64,000 bases of DNA from Paenibacillus hamazuiensis (GCF_023276405.1 NZ_JALRMO010000001.1:4464001-4528000), one strand, 5' to 3'; shown: positions 9,020 through 18,632, counted from the first letter of the stretch. Notes: a model not told the origin generated them from the sequence alone. Numbers and translations are program-made.

Positions 9020-9550
9020 TTAAGGGCTCCTCTTCCTAATGGCCTCTCCAATCGCCTTATCCGCCTTTTCCAGCCGCTTGTTTTGCGAGCCGATGATTTC
9101 ATCCCCGGAGGACATTAGCTTGCTGTAGGCGTCGTACAGCTCGGCAAACTGCTTGTGCACTTCCTGCAGCGTTTGTACCTCCTCCGATTTGAGCGGCCGC
9201 TGTCCGCCGATTTGCAGCCGCGTAACGTACTGCAGCAGCTGATTCAAAGACGGCAGCGCCGACAGCTCTTTTTCCCCCACGGCCAAAACCAGATGCTCGT
9301 GAGCATACTGCGCCGAATAAAGCACCTGCTTCATTTCGTTCAAAGCCGACGTATTTTGCGCCCCGGCCGCATCGTTCAAAAATCCGCCAAGCAGCTCCAT
9401 CTGAAAGAGCGATACTTGATAAAGCAGCTTCGTCGCGTCCTGCTTCCCTTCTCCGCCTCCGAGCATCTCCGTTATATGATAAACCGGCCAAACAATGAAT
9501 AAAGCCAGCAGTACATACATCCAAAGCTTGCGGGTGCGTCTTTTCCCCAT
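9020..9550 (-). CDS. Hypothetical protein with one N-terminal membrane segment
   Basis: The start MGKRRTRKLWMYVLL is chosen because GGGGAGGGAG lies just upstream; the protein then has 176 residues. A basic N-terminus and one hydrophobic segment (about residues 9-26) suggest a membrane-anchored protein with an outside domain. The rest is alpha-helical and charged, with heptad-like stretches near 100-170 (LQEVHKQFAELYDAYSKL). I do not recognise the family. It follows speD on the same strand, after the speD terminator, so it is probably transcribed separately. Confidence 0.75.
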   Translation of the reverse strand: MGKRRTRKLWMYVLLALFIVWPVYHITEMLGGGEGKQDATKLLYQVSLFQMELLGGFLNDAAGAQNTSALNEMKQVLYSAQYAHEHLVLAVGEKELSALPSLNQLLQYVTRLQIGGQRPLKSEEVQTLQEVHKQFAELYDAYSKLMSSGDEIIGSQNKRLEKADKAIGEAIRKRSP

Positions 9551-9612
9551 ACCGGCTCCCTCCCCGTAACCAGCCCCCAAACCTTCCTTTCAACATTGTA
9601 TGGGACAAAGCC

Positions 9613-9646
9613 AAAACAAATAACCACGGCATATTGCGCCGTGGTT
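9613..9646 (-). terminator. Rho-independent terminator of speD
   Basis: On the minus strand AACCACGGC, a 7-nt loop and GCCGTGGTT are followed by ATTTGTTTT, 18 bp after the speD stop codon. Confidence 0.85.
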
Positions 9647-9664
9647 AAATGAAAAGCGTTTATA

Positions 9665-10066
9665 TTACTTTACCAGCTGAGCCAGTTTCATTTCCGGTGT
9701 TTCTACCTTCAGCTCGCCCATGCCCCGTACCAATTTTTTCGCATGAACGACTTCAGGCTTCAAAACGGATACCAAGTAATCGATCGCCAGCTGTGGATCT
9801 ACCGTTTCTCCGCAGGTGTAGCAATCAAGTGCCGCGAACCCTTTCTCAGGATACGTATGAATGGAGAGATGGCTTTCCGACAATAATACAAGAACTGTTG
9901 CTCCTTGAGGCTCGAACTGCTTCGACTGCACTGACATAACCGTTGCTCCGCATACTTCCGCAGCTTCTACCATTTGCGCTTGTAACCATTCAGCGTTGTT
10001 CAGGAGATCGAAGTCGACTCCCCAAGTATCAACTGCTACGTGTCTTCCGAAAGTTGAGTATTCCAT
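9665..10066 (-). CDS. speD: S-adenosylmethionine decarboxylase proenzyme
   Basis: The enzyme makes decarboxylated SAM, the aminopropyl donor for spermidine. The 133-residue proenzyme is of the short Bacillus/Thermotoga type. It carries the self-cleavage motif LLSESHLSIHTYPE, where the chain breaks before Ser65 to form the pyruvoyl cofactor, and the CYTCG loop near 82-86 with the proton-donor cysteine. A GGGGG ribosome site lies 9 bp before the ATG. It is a single-gene unit with its own promoter (10212-10240), a long leader that can fold (10118-10184) and a strong terminator. Confidence 0.95.
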   Translation of the reverse strand: MEYSTFGRHVAVDTWGVDFDLLNNAEWLQAQMVEAAEVCGATVMSVQSKQFEPQGATVLVLLSESHLSIHTYPEKGFAALDCYTCGETVDPQLAIDYLVSVLKPEVVHAKKLVRGMGELKVETPEMKLAQLVK

Positions 10067-10117
10067 CTTTCGGCTCCCCCTTCCCAGGAATAAAATTTGT
10101 GGAAAATTTCATCCGCT

Positions 10118-10184
10118 AGGACCTACGTCATTCACTTCCCGAGGGAATAATCTCTCGCAACATTCAATGTCCTGAGTGAATCCT
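10118..10184 (-). ncRNA. Structured 5' leader of speD (possible regulatory RNA)
   Basis: In the speD leader AGGATTCACT can pair with AGTGAAT plus a more distant TCCT. The stem encloses two small hairpins (ACATTGAATGT and GAGAGATTATTCCCTC). The leader between the promoter and the ATG is about 140 nt, long for a simple gene. I do not recognise a known riboswitch class; it could also be chance pairing. Confidence 0.35.
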
Positions 10185-10211
10185 GGTTCCTATTGATTTT
10201 CAACGAAAATA

Positions 10212-10240
10212 AAAATAACATCTATTGACCAGAATTGCAA
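10212..10240 (-). promoter_or_regulatory. Probable SigA promoter of speD
   Basis: The minus strand reads TTGCAA (10235-10240), a 17-bp spacer and TATTTT (10212-10217). It is the only good pair I find upstream of speD. Confidence 0.5.
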
Positions 10241-10331
10241 TACTTTTTTTTGGGCAGGGTGTATTTCCCTTATAAAACCGCCGCACAATGCACAACATAT
10301 GACGAATGCTTGCCATGTGTTCCAGCACAAG

Positions 10332-10934
10332 TTAAGATTCGTCGGGCAAGTCGGGAACCTCCTTCATGACCTCATTCATTGTAAAAAGCACACAGGGCAG
10401 CCGCTTGGAACGCACTTGATCGTCCCCTGCATAAACCTCGTGCAGCTCGTAGCGCCCATCCTGGAGCACATACTGCTCGAGCGTCTCGTTATTCGGGTCA
10501 ACGATCCAATACTCGGGAATGCCGAATGCGGCATAAGAGCGAAGTTTGCCGAGCCGGTCGCGGCGCAAGGTCGATGGGGACATCACTTCAACGACGAGAT
10601 CAGGCGGTCCGATAATCCGTTTGCGGGTGGCTACGTTCAAGCGGGAACGGTGGATCATCACGATATCCGGCACTCTGACCTCATAATCCGAGATCACTAC
10701 GTCAACAGGGCCTTGCACAATGATGTAATCCTGCCTGCAGGAATCGTTCATTTTTAGATCCACTGCGCGAATGACAAGCCGATGTTTGAACTCAGGGCTC
10801 GCCAGCATCTCCAACCTGCCTTCCACCAGCTCGTAAAGCCGCCCGTCGTCCGGCAATGCCGCATACTCCGCATAAGTCATTGGTTCTTCTTTAACGTGCT
10901 CCGCCTTTTTTTCGCGCTTATCTTTGTCCGCCAT
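10332..10934 (-). CDS. Uma2-family (DUF820) putative nuclease-fold protein
   Basis: The 200-residue protein shows the Uma2 pattern: MTYAEYAALPDDGRLYELVEGRL, then VRVPDIVMI, then PDLVVEVMSPST and AFGIPEYWIVDP. The spaced Glu/Asp...Glu-Val residues fit the PD-(D/E)XK nuclease fold. The cellular role of Uma2 proteins is not established; many are scattered in cyanobacteria and Firmicutes. The ATG at 10932-10934 is preferred because AGAGGTG lies 9 bp upstream; upstream ATG and GTG codons overlap that site. An unusual charged N-terminus (KDKREKKAEHVKEEP) precedes the domain. Confidence 0.85.
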   Translation of the reverse strand: MADKDKREKKAEHVKEEPMTYAEYAALPDDGRLYELVEGRLEMLASPEFKHRLVIRAVDLKMNDSCRQDYIIVQGPVDVVISDYEVRVPDIVMIHRSRLNVATRKRIIGPPDLVVEVMSPSTLRRDRLGKLRSYAAFGIPEYWIVDPNNETLEQYVLQDGRYELHEVYAGDDQVRSKRLPCVLFTMNEVMKEVPDLPDES

Positions 10935-10993
10935 CTTTAACATCACCTCTTTACAATTGTAAACAAATCGTCACATATCCGCAAAGCTGTTCC

Positions 10994-11031
10994 GCACAAA
11001 AAAGAACCCTTCGCAAAAGCAAAGAGTTCTT
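10994..11031 (-). terminator. Rho-independent terminator of the 11051-11638 gene
   Basis: On the minus strand AGAACTCTTTGC, a TTTT loop and GCGAAGGGTTCT end in TTTTTT, about 20 bp after the stop codon. Confidence 0.8.
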
Positions 11032-11050
11032 CTCTCACAATTTATATAAG

Positions 11051-11638
11051 TTAAGCCTCCAGCACGAACAGCCGATGCGTAAGCGCCTTTAAGCGGCCGT
11101 CGATGTGCCGGCGAATTTCCGTTTCCGTCATGCTGTTCCGCAAATCGAGCAAGCCGTCGATCTGCTCCTGAATCATGCCGATTTCCTGTTCCACGGCATC
11201 CTTTTGGAACAGCTGCTGCAGTTCTCCTGCGGTATCCCGATATTCGTAAATCACTTTTTGCCCGGTGTCTCTCATTTCCGTAATTTTAACCACGGTTCCG
11301 CGTTCGTATTGATAGACCATCGTGTACGAAGAGTAAATGCGGTGCACGATCGCGCTTCCTTTGAAGGATGATACGGCCTTGCGCATCAGATTGACCAGAT
11401 TCATATTCGTAATCCGGCAGGAACCTTGCAGCACGTAATAATTCCATTTCCGTTCGAACGAGAGGATCACGTCTTGACCCGCGTCGTCTTGAAGTACCAC
11501 CTCATGATTTCCGTTTTCCAGCACTTTGACCTGGAGCGAAGCTTGATGGTTCACAAACATTTGAATAAACTCGGCGAACTGCTCTTCCGTTAGTTGCATG
11601 CGGGTTTTGACATATTCAGTCGCTAACCTCATTGCCAT
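11051..11638 (-). CDS. Conserved hypothetical protein
   Basis: I do not recognise this 195-residue protein. The start MAMRLATEYVKTRM is chosen because GAGGGA lies a few bases upstream; the longer frame to 11665 lacks a site. The N-terminal part is mixed alpha/beta (VKVLENGNHEVVLQ, then FERKWNYYVLQGSCRI), and the C-terminal third is a probable coiled coil (EQEIGMIQEQIDGLLDLRNSM). There is no signal peptide or membrane segment, so it is probably cytosolic. It has its own terminator and stands alone between an Uma2 gene and engB. Confidence 0.75.
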   Translation of the reverse strand: MAMRLATEYVKTRMQLTEEQFAEFIQMFVNHQASLQVKVLENGNHEVVLQDDAGQDVILSFERKWNYYVLQGSCRITNMNLVNLMRKAVSSFKGSAIVHRIYSSYTMVYQYERGTVVKITEMRDTGQKVIYEYRDTAGELQQLFQKDAVEQEIGMIQEQIDGLLDLRNSMTETEIRRHIDGRLKALTHRLFVLEA

Positions 11639-11750
11639 AAAAATCCCTCGATTCATTGTTTTCAAACCATGACGCTTTATACTTTCCGCTTATTCTAATC
11701 ACATTATACTACATAATCCGTTAATAATCCTCCTCACGATTTCATTGAAT

Positions 11751-11936
11751 TCAGGGGAAAACCTGTAAAATCCGCGATTTCGGCATCGGGAGATGCATCT
11801 GATCCTTAAAAAACTCCGAATCCCTGCGTAAGTTCTGCGTTTCCCTACCGTAGACGACAAATTGGACAAGCGCTTTCACTGCTGCTAATCCCCCAAAAGT
11901 GCCGCCAGCCTTCAAGCCTATTCCGTGCTTAAACAA
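11751..11936 (-). pseudogene. Possible small gene remnant
   Basis: A 61-codon frame with plausible protein composition lies here, but its only start is a TTG inside the T-tract of the engB terminator and there is no ribosome site. It may be the tail of a decayed gene. Otherwise the 11639-11957 gap shows nothing else. Confidence 0.2.
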
Positions 11937-11975
11937 AAAAATCCGAAGTTCCCGTAATTAAAGAACTTCGGATTT
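11936..11975 (-). terminator. Rho-independent terminator of engB, overlapping its stop codon
   Basis: AAATCCGAAGTTC and GAACTTCGGATTT form a 13-bp stem followed by a T-run on the minus strand. The 5' arm also encodes the last residues of EngB (KSEVL), so the stop codon sits in the loop. Confidence 0.85.
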
Positions 11976-12605
11976 CTCCGCGCTTGTGTCCGGTGCCGGC
12001 GGCTCTGTCTCCTGCCCGCCCCAGCCGATATGTTGCTCGATAATGCTCCATAATTCGTCTTTTCCTTGCCCCGTTTCGGAAGAAAAAAGCACGATCGGCT
12101 CGGATTTGTCCATGCCGAGTCCTTCGCGGATAATTTTCAAGTGCTTCTGCCACTGGCCGCGCGAAATTTTGTCCGCCTTGGTCGTGACGACACATACCGG
12201 AATACCGTTCGCCCTCAGCCATTCGTGCATGCTTTGGTCGTCCTTCGTCGGAGGATGGCGCAGGTCAATGATATGCAGCAGCAGCTTCAAATATTCCCGC
12301 TTCAAAATATACTGCTCGATGAATTTGCCCCATTTGGCGCGCTCCGTTTTCGATACCTGGGCATAGCCGTAGCCGGGCAAATCGACGAAATATAAGTCCT
12401 GATTGATTTTGTAATAGTTCAGCTGCTGGGTTTTTCCCGGCTTCGAGCTGGTCCGCGCCAAATTTTTGCGGCTAATCATCCGATTGATCAGCGACGATTT
12501 GCCCACATTGGAACGCCCTGCCAGAGCGATCTCCGGCAAGGCGTCCGCAGGATATTGAGCGGGACCAACCGCGCTGATAATAAATTCAGCCTGATTGACC
12601 TTCAT
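11958..12605 (-). CDS. engB: Ribosome biogenesis GTPase YsxC/EngB
   Basis: This essential small GTPase acts in 50S ribosome assembly. The 215-residue protein shows G1 [11 protein letters not shown] at 30-39, G3 DLPGYGYAQ and G4 TKAD, the TrmE-Era-EngA-EngB type set. The ATG start [15 protein letters not shown] matches the B. subtilis YsxC N-terminus; a GTG 15 bp upstream is less likely. It lies 49 bp after lonA, the same lonA-ysxC order as in Bacillus. The C-terminus has a Pro/Glu-rich tail encoded by the terminator stem. Confidence 0.95.
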   Translation of the reverse strand: MKVNQAEFIISAVGPAQYPADALPEIALAGRSNVGKSSLINRMISRKNLARTSSKPGKTQQLNYYKINQDLYFVDLPGYGYAQVSKTERAKWGKFIEQYILKREYLKLLLHIIDLRHPPTKDDQSMHEWLRANGIPVCVVTTKADKISRGQWQKHLKIIREGLGMDKSEPIVLFSSETGQGKDELWSIIEQHIGWGGQETEPPAPDTSAEKSEVL

Positions 12606-12654
12606 ATCGTTTTTCCACACTTTCCCAAAATAAGCTGGTTTGCATCATTAATTT

Positions 12655-14985
12655 CTAAACCTGAACGGGTTTCACCAGCGCATGCTGGAGCACTTCGTCC
12701 ATATGGGACACCGGAAAGAAATTGATCTCGCGGCGCACGCTCTCCGGAATTTCCTCGATATCCTTTTCATTGTCCTTGGGCAAAAGAACCGTGCGGATCC
12801 CGGCGCGATGAGCAGCGAGCGTTTTTTCCTTGAGACCGCCGATCGGCAAAACCCTGCCGCGCAGCGTAATTTCTCCGGTCATCGCGACCTGCTTCGATAC
12901 CGGAATGTTCGTCAGCGCGGAAATAAGCGCCGTCGCCATCGTGATCCCGGCCGAAGGACCGTCCTTCGGAATAGCCCCTTCCGGAATGTGGATGTGGATG
13001 TCGAATTTTTCATGGAAGTCCGGCTGTATATTCAGCTGCTCAACACGGGATCTCGTATAGCTGAAAGCGGCCTGCGCCGATTCCTTCATGACGTCGCCGA
13101 GCTTGCCGGTCAGCGTCAGCTTGCCGTTCCCCGGCATCACTGTCACCTCGATAACCATCGTTTCGCCGCCGACCTCCGTCCAGGCAAGCCCTGTTACGGC
13201 GCCCACCTGGTCGCGCTCCTCGGCCACGCCGAAGCGGAACTTTGCCGGTCCAAGGTAATCCTTCAGGTTGGCCGGGTGAATATGCACCGCGGAGCTTCCG
13301 GCCACGATTTCCTTGGCAGCTTTACGGCACAGGGAAGCGATTTGCTGCTCCAGGTTTCGCACGCCAGCCTCGCGGGTATACTCGCGAACAACGCGCATGA
13401 GCGTCTGTTCGTCGATGTGAAGCTGACCGTCCTCAAGCCCGTGATCGCGCTTCTGCTTCGGCAGCAAATATTTTTTCGCGATTTCGAGCTTCTCGATTTC
13501 CGTATACCCCGGAATGTACAGCACTTCCATCCGGTCGAGCAGCGGTCGCGGAATGTTGTGTATGGCATTGGCGGTCGTCACGAACATCACGTTCGATAAA
13601 TCAAACGGAACTTCTATGAAATGATCGCTAAAAGTGCTGTTCTGCTCCGGATCGAGCACCTCGAGCAGCGCCGAAGCCGGGTCGCCGCGGAAGTCCATCG
13701 CCATCTTGTCGATTTCGTCGAGCAAAAACACCGGATTGTTCGAGCCGGCGTTTTTCATCCCCTGGATGATCCGGCCCGGCATAGCGCCGACATACGTGCG
13801 GCGATGTCCGCGGATTTCCGCTTCGTCTCTGACGCCGCCAAGCGAGATGCGAATAAACTCGCGTCCGAGCGAACGAGCGATCGACCGCGCGATCGACGTT
13901 TTACCGACGCCGGGAGGCCCTACGAGACAGAGAATCGGCCCTTTCAGCTTTTTCACCAGCTTTTGCACGGCCAAATATTCGAGTACGCGCTCCTTCGGCT
14001 TCTCCAGGCCGAAATGATCCTCGTCCAAAATTTCTTCGGCTTTCTTGATGTCCAGGTCGTCTTCCGTCTGCTTCGACCACGGCAGCGTCAGCAGCCAGTC
14101 GATATAGTTGCGAATGACGCCGCCTTCCGCAGAAGTGGCCGGCATCTTTTCCAGTCGGTCGATCTCCTTCTCGATCTTCTCCCGTACTTTGTCCGGCACG
14201 CCCGCTTCCGCAAGCTGATTACGCAGCTCCTCGACTTCGCCTGCGCGGCCTTCCTTGTCGCCAAGTTCCTTCTGGATCGCCTTCATTTGCTCGCGAAGGT
14301 AATATTCCTTCTGCGTCTTCTCCATCTGCTTCTTGACGCGCTGGCTGATCTTGCGCTCAAGCTCCAGCACCTCGCGCTCGTTGTTCAAAATGTTAAGCAG
14401 CTTCTCCAGCCGTTCCTTCACATCGACGGTTTCGAGAATTTCCTGCTTGTCTTTGATTTTGAGCGAGAGATGGCTGCAGATAACGTCGGCGAGCCGTCCG
14501 GGCTCGTCGATATCGGACACCGCGGCGAGCGTCTCCGGCGTCACCTTTTTCGACAGGTTGATGTAGTGCTCGAATTGGTTCAGCACCGTTCGCATCAAGG
14601 CGTCGATCTCCGGATCGGTCGTCTCCTGCTCCGGCAGTTCTTTCACCATCACTTCGTAATACGTGTCGTTCGGAAGAAAATCGGTCACTTCCGCGCGCAC
14701 GACACCTTCGACCAACACCCGAATCGTTCCGTTCGGCAGCTTGAGCATTTGCCTTACTTTCGCGATCGTCCCGATACGGTAAATATCCTCGGTTGTCGGT
14801 TCCTCTATATTAATCTCGGATTGCGAGCAGAGAAGGATCATACTGTCTTCCACCATGGCCTTCTCCAAAGCCTTGACCGATTTTTCGCGGCCTACGTCCA
14901 AATGGAGCACCATGCTGGGATATACGAGCAGCCCTCTCAAAGGCAGCAAAGGCAGCCTCCGCAGCTTTGGTTTGTTAGGTCCCAT
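12655..14985 (-). CDS. lonA: ATP-dependent protease La, LonA type
   Basis: LonA is a cytosolic AAA+ serine protease for damaged and regulatory proteins. The 776-residue protein has an N-terminal substrate domain beginning [16 protein letters not shown], a coiled-coil stretch ([20 protein letters not shown]), the Walker [10 protein letters not shown], Walker [11 protein letters not shown] and a C-terminal protease domain. The catalytic dyad is Ser678 in [11 protein letters not shown] and Lys721 in [12 protein letters not shown]. The ATG at 14983-14985 follows GGAGGTG, so the longer frame to 15027 is rejected. It lies between lonB upstream and engB downstream. Confidence 0.97.
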   Translation of the reverse strand: MGPNKPKLRRLPLLPLRGLLVYPSMVLHLDVGREKSVKALEKAMVEDSMILLCSQSEINIEEPTTEDIYRIGTIAKVRQMLKLPNGTIRVLVEGVVRAEVTDFLPNDTYYEVMVKELPEQETTDPEIDALMRTVLNQFEHYINLSKKVTPETLAAVSDIDEPGRLADVICSHLSLKIKDKQEILETVDVKERLEKLLNILNNEREVLELERKISQRVKKQMEKTQKEYYLREQMKAIQKELGDKEGRAGEVEELRNQLAEAGVPDKVREKIEKEIDRLEKMPATSAEGGVIRNYIDWLLTLPWSKQTEDDLDIKKAEEILDEDHFGLEKPKERVLEYLAVQKLVKKLKGPILCLVGPPGVGKTSIARSIARSLGREFIRISLGGVRDEAEIRGHRRTYVGAMPGRIIQGMKNAGSNNPVFLLDEIDKMAMDFRGDPASALLEVLDPEQNSTFSDHFIEVPFDLSNVMFVTTANAIHNIPRPLLDRMEVLYIPGYTEIEKLEIAKKYLLPKQKRDHGLEDGQLHIDEQTLMRVVREYTREAGVRNLEQQIASLCRKAAKEIVAGSSAVHIHPANLKDYLGPAKFRFGVAEERDQVGAVTGLAWTEVGGETMVIEVTVMPGNGKLTLTGKLGDVMKESAQAAFSYTRSRVEQLNIQPDFHEKFDIHIHIPEGAIPKDGPSAGITMATALISALTNIPVSKQVAMTGEITLRGRVLPIGGLKEKTLAAHRAGIRTVLLPKDNEKDIEEIPESVRREINFFPVSHMDEVLQHALVKPVQV

Positions 14986-15025
14986 TGTCAGCACCTCCGT
15001 TTGACTTCCCACTGCTGTAGTTAAC

Positions 15026-15055
15026 ATTTTATCAAACTCAGCCGCAAAACACCAA
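15026..15055 (-). promoter_or_regulatory. Probable SigA promoter of lonA
   Basis: The minus strand has TTGGTG (15050-15055), an 18-bp spacer and TAAAAT (15026-15031), about 40 bp before the ATG. Confidence 0.4.
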
Positions 15056-15089
15056 TTTCACTGCCAAAGATAGGCCGACGCTCAGGACG

Positions 15090-16793
15090 TTACTTTTCGG
15101 ACGACTCCGCATGCAATATCGTCACCGATGCCGCGGACAGGCTATCCGAGGCGGGAACCGTATCGATCGAACCCGGAAGCTCTATGCTTAAGGCATGGTA
15201 AAGCACCTCTTCGATCGAATCGACCGGAATGACCTCCAGGCCGTTTAATCCGCTGAAAATCTCCTGCCAGTTCTCCTTCGGGATAATCACTTTGGTCGCA
15301 CCGGCTTGAAAAGCCGCCTCCACCTTAGCGACAACGCCGCCGATCGGTTTGACCTTGCCGTGGATGCTGACCTCGCCCGTCATCGCGATTTTATTGTCGA
15401 CCGGGATTTTATGAATGGCCGATGCGATTGCCGTCGCCATCGAAATGCCGGCGGACGGACCGTCGATCGGGATGCCGCCCGGGAAATTGATGTGCAGATC
15501 GTAATTTTGCGGTGTCAGTCCGAGCCGTTTGAGTACGGTCAGCACGTTTTCCACGGAGCCGCGGGCCATGCTCTTGCGGCGCAGCGTGCGGCTGCCGCCG
15601 CCCATCTCCTCCTCGTCGACGACTCCGGTGATGTTGAAGCTGCCTGTCCCGGGATGAAGGACGGGAATCGCCGTCACCTCGATGTCGATCAGCGTGCCCT
15701 GGTTAGGCCCGTAGACGGCCAAGCCGTTGACGAGGCCGATTTCCGGCTTCGCGGCGATTTTTTTCTCCGGGCGAGGCGGGATTTGCGAGCTGTTGATAAC
15801 CCATTCCATATCGGCCGGCGTCACGTGGTCGCGCTTGTCCGTCATCGCGAGTCCCGCAGCGAGCTGCACGATATTGACCGCCTCGCGGCCGTTCGTGGCA
15901 TATTTCTTCACGACTTCGATCGCTTCCGTGCTTTCCGGGAAACCGATTTTTTTCAGCGCGTTGGCGGCAATCTCGCCGATCTCGCTTGGAAGCAGCGGCC
16001 GGAAAAAGATCTCCATGCACCGCGAGCGAATCGCCGGCGGTATTTCCTGCGGCATCCGCGTCGTCGCTCCGACGAGGCGGAAATCGGCCGGCAGCCCGTT
16101 TTGGAAAATATCGTGGATGTAGCTCGGGATATTCGTGTCCTCGGAATTATAGTAGGCACTTTCCAAATATACTTTACGGTCCTCAAGCACCTTTAATAAT
16201 TTATTCATTTGATAAGGATGCAATTCACCGATTTCATCGATGAACAAGATCCCCCCATGCGCTTTCGTCACGGCGCCGGCTTTCGGCTGCGGAATTCCGG
16301 CAACGCCCATCGCCCCGGCCCCCTGATAAATCGGATCGTGCACGGAGCCGATCAGCGGATCGGCGATTCCCCGTTCGTCGAAACGGGCCGTCGTCGCATC
16401 CACTTCGGTAAATTTCGCATCCTGGCGAAACGGCGAATTTTCGTTTTTCTTCGCTTCCTCAAGCACGACGCGGGCCGCTGCCGTCTTGCCGACGCCCGGA
16501 GGGCCGTAGATGATAACATGCTGCGGGTTAGGGCCGCATAACGCCGCTTTAAGTGCCTTAAGTCCCTCCTTTTGCCCGACGATATCGTTCATGGAAGAAG
16601 GTCTTGTTTTTTCGGCAAGCGGCTTAGAAAGCGTGATCGAACGCAGCTTGCGCAGCTTTTCCATCTCTTTTCGCGATTCCTTATCGATAGCGGTCCGGTT
16701 CGTCTGCTGGTTGCGGAGCAAATTCCAGAAGTACAACCCGATCACAACGGCAAAAAACAACTGAATGACCATCAAAATCAAACTTAAGCTCAT
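15090..16793 (-). CDS. lonB: Membrane-anchored ATP-dependent protease LonB
   Basis: LonB is the second Lon of spore formers; in B. subtilis it is made in the forespore under SigF (known there, inferred here). The 567-residue protein starts with a hydrophobic anchor (LILMVIQLFFAVVIGLYFW) and lacks the large LonA N-domain. The Walker [14 protein letters not shown] is preceded by MNDIVGQKEGLKALKAAL. Arg-finger type segments and a C-terminal Lon protease domain with DGPSAGISMATAI and a GGVVAKVEAAFQAG lysine motif follow. AGGAGGA lies before the ATG, and a perfect 9-bp inverted repeat sits just upstream of it. Confidence 0.94.
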   Translation of the reverse strand: MSLSLILMVIQLFFAVVIGLYFWNLLRNQQTNRTAIDKESRKEMEKLRKLRSITLSKPLAEKTRPSSMNDIVGQKEGLKALKAALCGPNPQHVIIYGPPGVGKTAAARVVLEEAKKNENSPFRQDAKFTEVDATTARFDERGIADPLIGSVHDPIYQGAGAMGVAGIPQPKAGAVTKAHGGILFIDEIGELHPYQMNKLLKVLEDRKVYLESAYYNSEDTNIPSYIHDIFQNGLPADFRLVGATTRMPQEIPPAIRSRCMEIFFRPLLPSEIGEIAANALKKIGFPESTEAIEVVKKYATNGREAVNIVQLAAGLAMTDKRDHVTPADMEWVINSSQIPPRPEKKIAAKPEIGLVNGLAVYGPNQGTLIDIEVTAIPVLHPGTGSFNITGVVDEEEMGGGSRTLRRKSMARGSVENVLTVLKRLGLTPQNYDLHINFPGGIPIDGPSAGISMATAIASAIHKIPVDNKIAMTGEVSIHGKVKPIGGVVAKVEAAFQAGATKVIIPKENWQEIFSGLNGLEVIPVDSIEEVLYHALSIELPGSIDTVPASDSLSAASVTILHAESSEK

Positions 16794-16810
16794 GCTGATC
16801 TCCTCCTAAT

Positions 16811-16833
16811 GGTTTTTGCGCCCTGCAAAAACC
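16811..16833 (-). promoter_or_regulatory. Perfect inverted repeat just upstream of the lonB ribosome site
   Basis: GGTTTTTGC, a 5-nt loop and GCAAAAACC lie 2 bp upstream of the lonB AGGAGGA. In the mRNA this hairpin could affect translation; in DNA it could be an operator. The rest of the 16834-17077 region shows no clear element. Confidence 0.35.
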
Positions 16834-17077
16834 GGCTTCAAAAGTTATCACGGGCTTCATGGGAAAAAATAGCAGCTGTCTAACGCGAGGGAAACTCGGC
16901 GGCAATGCTAATACATGGTAGTATTGCCTTTCCCTTTTCGGGTTAATCGCCTGCGGGTGCAAACATTTTCTTCGAATGTATGACTTTGCGGCAAAGGAGA
17001 ACGCTAAAACTGAATATAAGGCGGCGCGATCCGTTCGAAAAGAAATGAATTTACGGTTGATCCAGGGAGGAAATTAC

Positions 17078-17761
17078 ATGGAAAGACAATCCATTCGTGT
17101 ACTGATTCTTTGGGTAATGCTCCTGACGGTTGCCGCGGGATTCGCCGCTTTTACGGAAGCGCACCCGATATTGGGACAAACCGACGTCATGATCGATGTA
17201 GGTCATGGGGGGATCGATAGCGGCACCAAATACGGCAATTTGGACGAAAAGGACCTGAACCTGCAAATTGCCAAACTTACTTATGAAAATTTACATAAAC
17301 AAGGTCTTGCCGTGCTGATCAACCGAGTGGACGATTATGCGCTCAGCGACGAAAATAAATGGCTGCGTTCATATTCGCGCCATCGCAAGGATTTGGCTCA
17401 ACGGACTCATTTGGCGAACGAGGTCAAACCGAAAGCGGTCATCAGCCTGCATATCAACTGGTCTCCCAAGCCTTATAAAAAAGGGCCGCTCGTGCTGTAT
17501 CAACGCAATCCGCAAAGCATTTTGCTGGCTCAGCTGCTGCAAAAACAGCTGAATGACGCCTGCGGCACATCCGAACTTCCTGTGTACGGCAAACCTTATT
17601 ACTTGCTTAATCACTCGAAAGCACCTTCCGTCATCGTGGAGCTTGGTTTCATCACAAACGAAGAGGACCGTACGCGTTTGACGACTCCCCAGGGACAACG
17701 ATTGCTTGCCGACCGCATCGCCGCCGGGGTGCGGCAATATTTGATACTGAAGAACCGGTAA
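17078..17761 (+). CDS. cwlD: N-acetylmuramoyl-L-alanine amidase CwlD
   Basis: CwlD takes part in making the muramic-lactam of spore cortex, which germination enzymes need. The 227-residue protein has a signal or anchor segment (VLILWVMLLTVAAGFAAF) and an Amidase_3 zinc domain. Predicted ligands and catalytic residues are His43 (DVGHGGID), Glu57 (LDEKD), His125 (SLHIN) and Glu188 (VELGFI). GGGAGG lies 7 bp before the ATG at 17078; the longer frame from 16976 has no site. It is a single plus-strand gene convergent with a polysaccharide-deacetylase-like gene, 31 bp away. Confidence 0.92.
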   Translation: MERQSIRVLILWVMLLTVAAGFAAFTEAHPILGQTDVMIDVGHGGIDSGTKYGNLDEKDLNLQIAKLTYENLHKQGLAVLINRVDDYALSDENKWLRSYSRHRKDLAQRTHLANEVKPKAVISLHINWSPKPYKKGPLVLYQRNPQSILLAQLLQKQLNDACGTSELPVYGKPYYLLNHSKAPSVIVELGFITNEEDRTRLTTPQGQRLLADRIAAGVRQYLILKNR

Positions 17762-17792
17762 CTCGAAGATTTCCATTGAAAAAGCCGGTTCG

Positions 17793-18584
17793 TTACCGAA
17801 CCAGCTTCGATACGGGCACAAAATCGACGGTAGCCTGCAGCCCCGGTACAGATTGTTTTATTACGGCCGCTGTGTGCTTCCCCGGGGGCCCGACATGCCC
17901 GATGGCAACGGACGTGTCATATTCTTTGATCCGCTTGCGCAGCTTTTGCATTTGCTTCAAGACGTGACCGCGCGTATATATATCGTCGAAAAACAGATCG
18001 TTGCCGACCGTTTTTACTCCGAGTTCCGCCGCCAGCTTAGGAACTACGGTCTTCGGCGTTGTCCGGCTGTCGAGATAAAACAATCCTCTCTCCTTGCAAA
18101 TCCCGAGAATGATCCGCATAATCCTTTCATCCGCCGTCACCTTGGAGCCCATATGATTATTGATGCCGACCGCGTGGGGTACGTCATCAAGCGCCTCGAG
18201 CACACGTTTGCGCACTTCCTCATCGCTCAGATCGGTTGTAATCGCCTTCGGTCCCAGCCAGCTTTTCTTTCCGCGAACCGGTTCCATCGGCAGATGCAGG
18301 ATCACCTGGCGGCCGGTACGGTGCGCCCATTCCGCGTCGCGTTTCGTCGTCGGGAGAAACGGCATCACCGCCGCGGTAAAAGGGATCGGCAGCTCCATCA
18401 TCTCCTCGGTGCCCGTCATGCTGTTGCCGAAATCGTCTATAACGATGGCGACCTTCTTCTTGGCGGTTTGCGGCACAGGCAGCTCTTCCAGCACGCCGCC
18501 CGCTTTGCCGGGTTCCGCAGATGCCGCGGTACCGGTTGTGATAACGAATGCGCACATCAGGGCAAGAATTGATTTGCGTTTCAA
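17793..18584 (-). CDS. Divergent polysaccharide deacetylase (YibQ family), exported
   Basis: The 263-residue protein has a signal peptide (MKRKSILALMCAFVITTGTA, likely cut after ASA) and a divergent polysaccharide deacetylase domain. Visible motifs are VAIVIDDFGNS, HLPMEP, GINNHMGSKVT and YLDSRTTP, which replace the classic NodB residues and may hold a metal. The substrate is not known; the partner is often cell-wall sugar. The start is a TTG (18582-18584) with a strong AAAGGAGG 8 bp upstream. It converges with cwlD, and its promoter would lie in or beside the repeat region at 18600-18880. Confidence 0.88.
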   Translation of the reverse strand: MKRKSILALMCAFVITTGTAASAEPGKAGGVLEELPVPQTAKKKVAIVIDDFGNSMTGTEEMMELPIPFTAAVMPFLPTTKRDAEWAHRTGRQVILHLPMEPVRGKKSWLGPKAITTDLSDEEVRKRVLEALDDVPHAVGINNHMGSKVTADERIMRIILGICKERGLFYLDSRTTPKTVVPKLAAELGVKTVGNDLFFDDIYTRGHVLKQMQKLRKRIKEYDTSVAIGHVGPPGKHTAAVIKQSVPGLQATVDFVPVSKLVR

Positions 18585-18632
18585 AAGGTTTGCCTCCTTT
18601 CAGGGGTCTTAGTATTGGTATGCCCCATTGTG

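Noticed and set aside
8635-9039. 134-codon plus-strand frame
   Set aside because: It runs through tandem repeats and an inverted family A repeat, with no family match.
13621-15024. 467-codon frame opposite lonA, and similar long frames opposite hemB, tig, clpX and hemC
   Set aside because: All mirror strongly conserved genes and show no recognisable domains or ribosome sites.
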